A stretch of DNA of 55,933 bases from JASFWK01 sp050049355 (GTDB lineage: Bacteria > Chloroflexota > Anaerolineae > B4-G1 > DUEL01), in assembly GCA_050049355.1 (NCBI GenBank), contig JASFWK010000003.1:1-55933 (forward strand). The letters run 5' to 3'. Under the pieces are notes generated by a model. It worked only from the letters and a program-made list of their open reading frames with translations. It was not told the DNA's origin and did no database searches. The position numbers and the translations under genes are program-made. Positions 37,042-44,221 of the stretch are shown in pieces. The stretch's first letter is position 1, and each line of letters opens with the position of its first letter.

Positions 37042-37779
37042 ATGCAGGTAACAGTAGTTATCCCCACCTACAACGAAGCGAAGAACCTCGTTCCGATGGC
37101 GGAGGCGCTGTGGGAAGTGGGACCGCCGGAGCTGAGCATTCTGGTGGTCGATGATGAGTCTCCCGACGGTACCGGAGCCATCGCCCACCAGCTGGCGGCC
37201 GAGAATCCCGGACGCTTAAACGTCCTCCACCGGACTGGCCCTCGCGGCCTGGGGCATGCCTACAAGGATGGTTTCCGGTGGGCGCTAGCGCACGGGGCGG
37301 AAGCCGTGGCTCAGATGGATTGTGATTTTTCCCACGCCCCTGCCGATGTTCCCCGGCTGCTGGCACACGTCCCCGACTACGACGTGGTCGTCGGCTCCCG
37401 CTACGTACAGGGAGGCCAGACCGACGAGGAATGGGGGCTGGGTAGGGTCTTCCTCTCGTGGTGGGCGAACTTCTACGCCGGTTTGATTCTGGGCTCCCGT
37501 GTGCGGGACATCACCGCTGGCTTCAAGGCCTGGCGGCGGGAAGCGCTTGAAGGGATTGACCTGGAGAGCGTCCGCTCCCAAGGCTACGTCTTCCAGGTGG
37601 AAATGGCCTACATCTGCGAGCGACTGGGCTATCGCGTCCTGGAGGTCCCCATCTACTTCGAGGATCGACGCATCGGCCGCTCCAAGATGACCATGCCGGT
37701 CAAGATTGAGGCCGCCCTGCGGGTGTGGGAGGTTCGCTGGCGCCACCGGCATCTGCAGCCCCGCCGTGGAGGCGTATGA
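37042..37779 (+). CDS. Polyprenol-phosphate mannosyltransferase-like GT2 enzyme
   Basis: A 245-residue GT2 enzyme of the DPM1 type, which transfers a hexose from a nucleotide sugar to polyprenyl phosphate. VVIPTYNEAKNL (5-16), VVDDESPDGT (35-44) and the DxD-type D93/D95 in MDCDFSH are present, as are GSRYVQGG and the acceptor-side QVEM. It has no C-terminal membrane helices. ATG 37042 follows AAGGCGG. Its stop overlaps the next ATG (ATGA), so it is coupled to the GT-C/flippase fusion, which could use its lipid-linked product. Confidence 0.92.
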   Translation: MQVTVVIPTYNEAKNLVPMAEALWEVGPPELSILVVDDESPDGTGAIAHQLAAENPGRLNVLHRTGPRGLGHAYKDGFRWALAHGAEAVAQMDCDFSHAPADVPRLLAHVPDYDVVVGSRYVQGGQTDEEWGLGRVFLSWWANFYAGLILGSRVRDITAGFKAWRREALEGIDLESVRSQGYVFQVEMAYICERLGYRVLEVPIYFEDRRIGRSKMTMPVKIEAALRVWEVRWRHRHLQPRRGGV

Positions 37780-40700
37780 TCCGCCGACGGCTACCTACAC
37801 TGGCTTCAGCCCTCATACTAATCCTGCTGCCACTGACGCTGTTCGCCCCCGTGGCCCTGGGAGACCGCACGCTCCTACCCGCCGATGTCCTCTTCCTGTT
37901 CGAGCCCTACAGAGCAGCAGCTGACGAGCTGGGGGTTGGCATCCCCCAGAACCCCCTGTTCGGCGACCTGATCCTGGAGAACTACGCCTGGAAGCAATTC
38001 CTGGTGGAGGCAATCCACAATCGCGATCTTCCTCTCTGGGATCCTTACACCTTCGCCGGTCACCCTTTCCTGGCCAACGGGCAGCACTCGGCCCTATATC
38101 CGCTGGCTGTCACCTTCTATCTCATCCCCCTGTGGCGTGCCTATGGCCTCTTCATCTGGCTCCAGCTCGGGCTGGCGGGGTGCTGGGCCTACCTATTCGC
38201 GCGTACATTGGGAGTGCGTCGCCTGGGTGCGCTAATCGGCGGCATCACGTTCCAGCTCAGCGGCTTCATGCTGGTCTCCGTGGTCCATCCGATGATCGTC
38301 GCCGGCGCTTCGTGGCTGCCCTTCATCCTGGCGATGGTGGAGCGGCTGATCCAACAGCGACCAGCGCTGGGCAGACGCCCCTCCAGCCTTCCCTGGACAC
38401 TGCTTGGGGCACTCGGTCTCGGCTGTCAGATGCTTGCCGGTCACGCGGAGAATACATACTTCGTGCTGCTGGTGACGGCGCTCTATGCCGGATGGCGGCT
38501 CGTTCACTCTTCCATCCATTCCTCGCCCGCTGACTCCGCACCTGGTCCAAGCCGCGTCCGCCCTGTCTTGTGGTTGATGGCAATGGTGGGGCTGGGGTTG
38601 GCGCTGGGGGCCGTGCAGTTCATACCGCTGTACGAGGTAGCGGCGAGCAGCTTCCGCGCCGGAGAAGCAGCGCCAACTCTGTCCCAGGTGTTGGGCTGGG
38701 CGTACCCGCCGCGGCGGTTGATCACCTTCGCAATCCCAAACTTCTTCGGCAACCCAGCCCATCACGGCCACTTCGACCTTTTCCAGGGACAAGCAGTCCG
38801 GGCCACCGCGAACGCCCTTGGGGAGGATATCCTGAGCCATGATTGGGGGATCAAGAACTACGTAGAGGGCGGCGCGTACCTGGGGCTGTTGCCGCTGTTG
38901 CTGGCGGTTCTGGCTGTCTTCCGACCCCCGAATCTGCGAGTCCCGAACGGCGAAGGTCGTGGATTCGTACTTCGCAGGATCGGAAACTGGTTTCGCCATC
39001 CGTACGTCCCGTTTTTCACGCTGCTGAGCCTCTTCTCCCTGGGTTGTGTATTCGGCACCCCGCTCTATGCTCCGGTCTACGCGCTTCCTTTCTTCCGTCA
39101 GTCCCACTCCCCCTTCCGCTGGGTCTTCCCTCTCACCCTATCGGTGGCGATGCTGGCAGGCTTCGGGATCGAGGTGGTGCGAAGGAGCAGGGAGAAAAGG
39201 ACCCTCTCGCAACCCACCCGCCGCAGTCTACGATCGCGAATCGGCAGCCTATTCCTCCTCAACACCGCTCCCACCCTGGTCTCTATCGTCGCCGCGCTGG
39301 CCTTCTGGGGTGGGGTAGTGACACTGACGGGGTTGGTTCTCAGTCGGGTTCTGTTCGTCGAAATCGAGCCGTTGGTGAAGCGGGCTTTCTGGAACCTGAC
39401 CCTCGCGCCCAACGCCTTCGCCGATCACCGCGCCTTCTACTCTTACGAGTTCCAATGGATCGCCCTCTTCGGTCTCGTTCTGACCGGCACCGGGATCGTT
39501 CTGAGAGTGAGCCGCTGTCCCATCAGCCTCCGTGGCCGACCCGTATGGGAGCCGCTGGCGGTGGTCCTGCTGGTGGCCGACCTGGCCTCGTTCGGCGCGG
39601 GATTCCATCCGGCCGTGGACCCCGCCCTACTGGACTACACCCCGCCGGTGGTGGAGTTCCTCCAAGAGGACACTTCCCTCTGGCGGTACGCCGCCTTCAC
39701 CCCGCCGGGTTCCACCAAGACGATGAACCCCAACGCGGGGATGTTCTACGATCTCCAGGCGGTGGACGGATATGACTCACTCTTCCCACGCCAGTACGCC
39801 GATTACATGGAGCTCATCGAGGAACAGGATGAGCTCAGGTATAATCTCATCGCCCCCTTTCGCAATTGGTCCAGTCTGGATAGCCCCTTGACGGACCTCC
39901 TCAACGTCAAATACGTTATCACTGAGGCTGAGATTCCCAACCCGGCCAAGTACCGCTTGGCCTACCAGGACGAGGCGGTGCGCGTCTACGAGAACCTGAC
40001 GGTGATGCCCCGGGCCTTCACTCTCCCCATCTCCGCAACCGTCGTCGCCGACGACGTGGCCGAAGCCCTGCGCACCCACGACCCCCATCGCTTCGTCATC
40101 GTGGAGTCACCGCCCTCCCGCGCAGCTTCGAATCTGCAACCCGCTGCCCCAAGCCCACAGCCCGTGACCCACTACACGATCAACGAGGTATTCGTGGATG
40201 CGGCTATTCCCGAGCTCAGCTGGCTCGTGCTGACCGACTCGTTCTTCCCCGGCTGGCGCGCCTTCGTGCGGCCGCACGGCAGTGGGGAAGAGGCGGAGCA
40301 GGAGATCACCATAGCGCGAGTGGATGGGAACTTCAGAGGCGTCTTGTTGGAAGCGGGAGAGTGGACAGTTCGCTTCAAGTACAGCCCGAACAGTGTGAAG
40401 ATAGGCAGCTTCCTCTCCTTCATCGCCGGAATGGTGGTTCTCTTTCTTGCCGGATTCTATCTATGGCGCTTTTTCTATCGGGAGGATGCCGAACCCAGCA
40501 CGGTCCAGCGGGTGGCCAAGAACTCCCTTGCCCCCATTGTGACCAACCTCTTCAACCGAGTCATCGACCTCGCCTTCGCCGCGCTTATGGCCCGCATCTT
40601 GGGACCGGTGGGGAACGGCCGCTACGCCACTGCCATCGCCGTCTTCGGCTGGTTCGACATCCTGACCAACTTCGGCTTGAATATGTACCTCCTGCGGGAA

Positions 40701-41981
40701 GTCGCCCGCGAACGAGATCGGGCCGGCCGGCTTCTCGTCAATACCACCGCCCTGCGGCTCACCCTATTAGGCGTGGGGATACCGCTCCTTTCTTTGTTCT
40801 TGTGGGGACGACAGGCACTGGCAGAGCCGATGGCCGCAGACACGGTCAAGGCGATCCTGCTCCTCTATCTGGGCCTCCTGCCAGGGACCGTGGCGATGGG
40901 GTTGGGGGCATTCTTCCAGGCCTTCGAGAGGCACGAGATTCCCGCCGCCATCCAGACCTTCACCACAATCATCAAGGTGACCTTGGGTGTATTGCTGCTC
41001 GTGGGGGGGCTGGGGATCGTGGGCTTGGCCGGCGCCTCTATCGTGACCAATCTCGCCACATTGGCGATATTGGCAATTCTGGCTCACCGACTCATCTTCA
41101 GGGGGGAGCGCGCGCTGCCGCTGGGGTTGGATCGCCAATTGCTACGGCGGATGGTGCGGGATAGCTGGGCGTTGATGCTCGTCCACCTCCTGCAGTCCCT
41201 CTTCTTCAAGGTGGACGTAGTACTCCTGCAGGGAATGCAGGGAGACGCCGTGGCGGGCTGGTACGACGCAGCCTACAAATGGGTGAACGCGCTCAACATC
41301 ATTCCCTCGTTCTTCACCTTCGCCGTATTCCCCGTAATGTCCCGCCAGGCGGCACAGGACCGTGCCGCACTTCTCCGCTCCTACCGCCTTTCGGTCAAGC
41401 TGCTGGTGGTGGTGGCCCTTCCGGCAGCGGTGATCTGCACCCTGACGGCCCGCGGTCTGGTGGGCGTCTTGAGCGGGCCAGCCTTCCTGCCCGACGGAGC
41501 GATCGCCTTGCAGCTTGTGATCTGGTCAATCCCCATTGGCTGGATCAACAGCCTGACCAATTACGTACTCATTGCCTTGAACCGGCAGCGACACGTGGCA
41601 GTCGCCTCGGCGGTGGGGCTGGCCTTCAACCTGACAGCCAACGCACTGCTGATCCCCCGCTACAGTTACGCCGCCTCGGCGGTAGTGACGATCCTCAGCG
41701 AAGCAGTGCTGCTCGGGGCCTTCTACATCCTACTGCGGCGCGACCTGAGGCCCGTTGGATGGGTGCAAGTCCTGGGCCGGCCCGCCCTGGCCGGACTGAC
41801 GATGGCGGCAGCTGCCTGGGCGGTGGCTCCCTTCAACCGGCCACTGGCCGTCATGGCGGGTTTGGGGATCTACCTGACGGGACTGGTCCTCCTGCGGGTC
41901 CTCACACCGGAGGAACTGGGGATGTTGACGCCCTTAATCCCCTGGAAGAGACGCGAGCGCTCCGTTCCCACTCCTCGGTAG
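37776..41981 (+). CDS. YfhO-like GT-C / Wzx-like flippase fusion
   Basis: A 1,401-residue membrane protein. Residues about 1-890 form a YfhO-like GT-C protein: N-terminal helix, acidic loop LPADVLFLFEPYRA, later LPLWDPYTFAGHPFLAN, many helices, and a soluble domain (about 620-860). Residues about 905-1395 are a polysaccharide flippase of the Wzx/MATE type with about 12-14 helices, beginning VAKNSLAPIVTNLFNRVIDL and containing FFKVDVVLLQG. One frame runs across the junction near 40490 without interruption. It overlaps the mannosyltransferase gene by 4 nt. The layout suggests one protein that moves a lipid-linked glycan across the membrane and transfers sugar; that is inference. Confidence 0.85.
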   Translation: MIRRRLPTLASALILILLPLTLFAPVALGDRTLLPADVLFLFEPYRAAADELGVGIPQNPLFGDLILENYAWKQFLVEAIHNRDLPLWDPYTFAGHPFLANGQHSALYPLAVTFYLIPLWRAYGLFIWLQLGLAGCWAYLFARTLGVRRLGALIGGITFQLSGFMLVSVVHPMIVAGASWLPFILAMVERLIQQRPALGRRPSSLPWTLLGALGLGCQMLAGHAENTYFVLLVTALYAGWRLVHSSIHSSPADSAPGPSRVRPVLWLMAMVGLGLALGAVQFIPLYEVAASSFRAGEAAPTLSQVLGWAYPPRRLITFAIPNFFGNPAHHGHFDLFQGQAVRATANALGEDILSHDWGIKNYVEGGAYLGLLPLLLAVLAVFRPPNLRVPNGEGRGFVLRRIGNWFRHPYVPFFTLLSLFSLGCVFGTPLYAPVYALPFFRQSHSPFRWVFPLTLSVAMLAGFGIEVVRRSREKRTLSQPTRRSLRSRIGSLFLLNTAPTLVSIVAALAFWGGVVTLTGLVLSRVLFVEIEPLVKRAFWNLTLAPNAFADHRAFYSYEFQWIALFGLVLTGTGIVLRVSRCPISLRGRPVWEPLAVVLLVADLASFGAGFHPAVDPALLDYTPPVVEFLQEDTSLWRYAAFTPPGSTKTMNPNAGMFYDLQAVDGYDSLFPRQYADYMELIEEQDELRYNLIAPFRNWSSLDSPLTDLLNVKYVITEAEIPNPAKYRLAYQDEAVRVYENLTVMPRAFTLPISATVVADDVAEALRTHDPHRFVIVESPPSRAASNLQPAAPSPQPVTHYTINEVFVDAAIPELSWLVLTDSFFPGWRAFVRPHGSGEEAEQEITIARVDGNFRGVLLEAGEWTVRFKYSPNSVKIGSFLSFIAGMVVLFLAGFYLWRFFYREDAEPSTVQRVAKNSLAPIVTNLFNRVIDLAFAALMARILGPVGNGRYATAIAVFGWFDILTNFGLNMYLLREVARERDRAGRLLVNTTALRLTLLGVGIPLLSLFLWGRQALAEPMAADTVKAILLLYLGLLPGTVAMGLGAFFQAFERHEIPAAIQTFTTIIKVTLGVLLLVGGLGIVGLAGASIVTNLATLAILAILAHRLIFRGERALPLGLDRQLLRRMVRDSWALMLVHLLQSLFFKVDVVLLQGMQGDAVAGWYDAAYKWVNALNIIPSFFTFAVFPVMSRQAAQDRAALLRSYRLSVKLLVVVALPAAVICTLTARGLVGVLSGPAFLPDGAIALQLVIWSIPIGWINSLTNYVLIALNRQRHVAVASAVGLAFNLTANALLIPRYSYAASAVVTILSEAVLLGAFYILLRRDLRPVGWVQVLGRPALAGLTMAAAAWAVAPFNRPLAVMAGLGIYLTGLVLLRVLTPEELGMLTPLIPWKRRERSVPTPR

Positions 41982-42037
41982 ACGCAGCGCCTCCATCTGG
42001 ACTCCCAGTGGGCTCATGGACTGCAGGACGGAGCCAA

Positions 42038-42463
42038 TCACTGGCTCAGTTGCTCCACCGTCGCCACGATCTCCGCCCGGTCTGGCATCCCACCCTTCCC
42101 ATAGATCACCTCTCCCGTCCCGTCGAAAACCAGCATAGTGGGCACGCCGCGTACGCCATAGCGTACGGCCAGCCCACGTCCCACGGATGACAAGAGGCTA
42201 ATTCGCATCACCTCCGCCCGGCCCTCAAGTTCCGCCTCCAACCCGTCCACGACGGGCTTGGCCGTCAGGCAGGGAGCTCAAGTGTTGGAGTAGATTTCCA
42301 CCACAATCGGCCGACCGGACCGCACACGTTGGTCGAACTCCTCGATCGAGGAGAGAGCAGTGCCCTGCGTGCGCAAGATCAGCCAGGCCGCCGCCAGCCC
42401 CCCGATCAGAATCAGGATCAGCCAGTTCTCTCTCAGAAACTGTGCAATGAACATGATCTCCAT
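42038..42463 (-). CDS. Membrane-anchored thioredoxin with probable selenocysteine (UxxC)
   Basis: An about 141-residue protein read through one in-frame TGA at 42278-42280. The N-terminus has one transmembrane helix (about 12-30), then a thioredoxin fold: VVEIYSNT, the TGA, then APC, followed by helix AKPVVDGLEAEL, the cis-proline strand GVPTMLVFDGTG and a final helix. The TGA takes the place of the first Cys in CxxC, giving U62-A-P-C65. The frame and protein similarity continue on both sides. A stem-loop just downstream (42247-42269) could act as the SECIS. The alternative start is ATG 42454. A TGC-to-TGA error or pseudogene remains possible. It is the likely redox enzyme for an external or periplasmic-facing disulfide. 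Confidence 0.75.
42247..42269 (-). promoter_or_regulatory. Candidate bacterial SECIS stem-loop
   Basis: Downstream of the TGA, nucleotides 12-16 (GACGG) pair with 23-27 (CCGTC) around a CCAAGC loop. The stem extends by about three more pairs with one bulge, to nucleotides 9 and 31. The position fits bacterial SECIS elements, which lie in the reading frame right after the UGA. The expected G at the start of the loop is present only if the top pair opens. The match is plausible but not perfect. Confidence 0.45.
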
Positions 42464-42616
42464 CCCTCACTTCAGACTCATTCCCACATCTGTCGCTGGC
42501 TTGAGCGACTTGCCAACGTCAAGCCCTCGGCACCCCGTCTCGTTGGCGAAGCGCCCAGGGCCTGATGACGTAGCGAAAACCCCGCTTGTCTCAGTCAGTC
42601 AGCTGAGCCAGCAATC

Positions 42617-43033
42617 TCAGCGACAGCTACACTCCTCCGGCGAATCGCAGTCGCAGGCCTCCGCGACCGCCTCGATCTCCACACGCGCCCCCAGCGGCAG
42701 CGCCGCCACCTGCACCGCCGACCGGGCGGGCGGTTCCTCTGGAAAGAACTCAGCATAGACGCCATTCATCCGGGCGAATTCCCCGATATCCTGCAAGAAC
42801 ACGGTCGTCTTGACCACATGCCGCATGCAGGAACCGGCCGCCTCCAAGACCGCCTCGACGTTCTTCAGCGCCTGGCGGGTCTGGGCCTCAATGTCGGGTC
42901 CTACGAACTCCTTCGAACCAGGCGCAATGCCCAACTGGCCGGCGGTGTAGATGAGACCGCCCACCCGAACTGCCTGGGAGTAGGGTCCCACGGCAGCGGG
43001 GGCTTCGTCGGTAGTGATGACTTCCTTGTTCAC
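42617..43033 (-). CDS. ridA: RidA family protein with cysteine-rich tail
   Basis: A 138-residue RidA/YjgF/UK114 protein, an enamine/imine deaminase that removes reactive 2-aminoacrylate. The active-site arginine lies in PPARSAVQV, and GPYSQAVRVGG and NVEAVLEAAG match the family. The last 12 residues (CDCDSPEECSCR) form an unusual cysteine-rich extension of four Cys that could bind metal. GTG start with AGGAGG six bases upstream, and a promoter at 43064-43091. The selenothioredoxin gene lies 153 nt downstream on the same strand. Confidence 0.9.
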   Translation of the reverse strand: MNKEVITTDEAPAAVGPYSQAVRVGGLIYTAGQLGIAPGSKEFVGPDIEAQTRQALKNVEAVLEAAGSCMRHVVKTTVFLQDIGEFARMNGVYAEFFPEEPPARSAVQVAALPLGARVEIEAVAEACDCDSPEECSCR

Positions 43034-43063
43034 GATCGCCTCCTCTCAGCAGCATACAACCCT

Positions 43064-43091
43064 ATTGTAGACTATCCTGGGAGGAGTGCAA
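43064..43091 (-). promoter_or_regulatory. Promoter of ridA
   Basis: Read on the minus strand: TTGCAC at 43091-43086, a 16-bp spacer, and TACAAT at 43069-43064. It lies about 30 bp before the GTG start. Confidence 0.6.
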
Positions 43092-43129
43092 GTAGGGACT
43101 TGCGCGAACTGCGCTCCCCCCAAAGCTCT

Positions 43130-43158
43130 TTGACATATTCGCAAAAACACCGTATACT
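43130..43158 (+). promoter_or_regulatory. Consensus promoter reading antisense to the LexA-box gene
   Basis: TTGACA at 43130-43135, a 17-bp spacer, and TATACT at 43153-43158. Transcription would begin near 43165 and run through the 3' end of the minus-strand gene 43170-43646. No plus-strand gene with a ribosome-binding site follows until 43731. Confidence 0.6.
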
Positions 43159-43169
43159 CTTACCTCGCT

Positions 43170-43646
43170 CTACAACAGAAACGAGAGGAATCGGTCCAGC
43201 AGATTCGCGTTGCTGGTGCGAGCGGACCTGCTGGTTGGCGGCGCAGAGCCGGGGAGGTGTCTCAGTCCGTGGAGACGGTTAGCGGGATTGAACGGGCGAC
43301 TGCAGACCGGAATACCTCTTCGCCACAGCAGGTACTCGGCCCAGTTGGCCTGTCGCCGCTTGACGCGGAAGGTCAGGTATTCTCGCGTGAAGCCGCGATC
43401 CCAGATTCTGACTCCATAGCGGGCCAGGAACCTCTCGATATCAATACCTCGCCATGGGCAGTCGCGCGGTACGTAGATTGGCCATGTGTTGCGAAAAGTG
43501 ACACAGTCAACAACCTCACCGAGTACCCCGAGGACTCCGCTGCGTTGCGCGGCACCTCGCCAATCTGCGTTTAGGAACGTCGAGACGAACCCTTCAACCC
43601 GGCTGATCAGATCCAGGTGTGCGAGCCACTCCAGTGGGTCGCCCAT
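43170..43646 (-). CDS. Uncharacterised protein under a LexA-type box
   Basis: A 158-residue protein I do not recognise. AGGAGGTGG lies immediately before the ATG, a very strong ribosome-binding site. The middle (about 65-115) is best protein-like: FLARYGVRIWDRGFT, then YLTFRVKRRQANWAEYLLWR, an alternating helix/strand pattern with many basic and aromatic residues. The last 40 residues are low-complexity and Ser/Arg rich. Its promoter and a GAAC-N4-GTTC box lie just upstream (43669-43712), suggesting induction by DNA damage. It is divergent from a small membrane-protein gene and sits 570 bp before uvrB. Confidence 0.65.
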   Translation of the reverse strand: MGDPLEWLAHLDLISRVEGFVSTFLNADWRGAAQRSGVLGVLGEVVDCVTFRNTWPIYVPRDCPWRGIDIERFLARYGVRIWDRGFTREYLTFRVKRRQANWAEYLLWRRGIPVCSRPFNPANRLHGLRHLPGSAPPTSRSARTSNANLLDRFLSFLL

Positions 43647-43668
43647 CTTCCACCTCCTAGCAGGCTTC

Positions 43669-43684
43669 TAGAACGCATGTTCTA
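43669..43684. promoter_or_regulatory. LexA (SOS) box candidate in a divergent promoter region
   Basis: TAGAACGCATGTTCTA has perfect 6-bp arms around a 4-bp centre and contains GAAC-N4-GTTC, the Gram-positive LexA/DinR core. It starts at the last base of the minus-strand -10 element (43689-43684), where a repressor would block RNA polymerase. It could also affect the divergent gene at 43731. Confidence 0.65.
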
Positions 43685-43712
43685 TTATACATGACTTAGT
43701 GCACCTTGGCAA
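43684..43712 (-). promoter_or_regulatory. Promoter of the LexA-box gene
   Basis: Read on the minus strand: TTGCCA at 43712-43707, a 17-bp spacer, and TATAAT at 43689-43684 preceded by TG, an extended -10. Confidence 0.7.
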
Positions 43713-43730
43713 GTGTCCTGAGGGCGGGCA

Positions 43731-44066
43731 ATGGACATACGACAGCAGTTGTTGGAACTACTGAGCGAATGGCTTGCCGAGTCCCGCGCCATGGCCGGCT
43801 TTGAGCGGGGTTTGTGCGCAGGGTGCGCGGGAGCTTTGATCCTCTCCTTTGGCGCCTTCATGGTTCGCATCTGGTGGGGAAAGGTCACAGCTCCCTACAG
43901 ACCCCAGAAGGTGACCCTCACCACCGCCAAGACCCCTGCACAGGTCCAGCGCGATAGCTGCCTTTGGCTCCTGATTGCCCTTCTCGGCTGCCTGGTCCTG
44001 ACAATCGTCTTTCCGGAGGCACCTGGGGAAGTCTGGCAGGTACTGCTGAATGTGCTATTCGGTTAG
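43731..44066 (+). CDS. Small two-TM membrane protein
   Basis: A 111-residue protein with two hydrophobic segments (about 26-46 and 76-95) joined by a basic loop (VTAPYRPQKVTLTTAKTP). Not recognised. GAGGGCGGG lies before the ATG. It is divergent from the LexA-box gene and followed by uvrB, which has its own promoter. Confidence 0.6.
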   Translation: MDIRQQLLELLSEWLAESRAMAGFERGLCAGCAGALILSFGAFMVRIWWGKVTAPYRPQKVTLTTAKTPAQVQRDSCLWLLIALLGCLVLTIVFPEAPGEVWQVLLNVLFG

Positions 44067-44150
44067 ACCAAGAACCGTTTCTCTCCTGTCCTTCAGGCAT
44101 CCCCTGGTCAGTGCAGGGATCCGCTCCTGGCCGAATCGCCGGCGCGACCC

Positions 44151-44179
44151 TTGCTGGTAGGGGAATCCCAGAGTATAAT
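44151..44179 (+). promoter_or_regulatory. Promoter of uvrB
   Basis: TTGCTG at 44151-44156, a 17-bp spacer, and consensus TATAAT at 44174-44179. Transcription should begin near 44186, inside or next to the LexA box. Confidence 0.75.
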
Positions 44180-44186
44180 GAATGCC

Positions 44187-44198
44187 GAACTGACGTTC
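44187..44198. promoter_or_regulatory. LexA (SOS) box of uvrB
   Basis: GAACTGACGTTC fits GAAC-N4-GTTC and sits at the expected transcription start, 8 bp beyond the -10. uvrB is a classic SOS gene in many bacteria, which supports the reading. Confidence 0.75.
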
Positions 44199-44221
44199 TA
44201 TCAACTGCAAGATGATTGTCG

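Noticed and set aside
43257..43574. Plus-strand gene under the 43130 promoter
   Set aside because: This frame has no properly spaced ribosome-binding site and is antisense to a more protein-like frame with AGGAGG.
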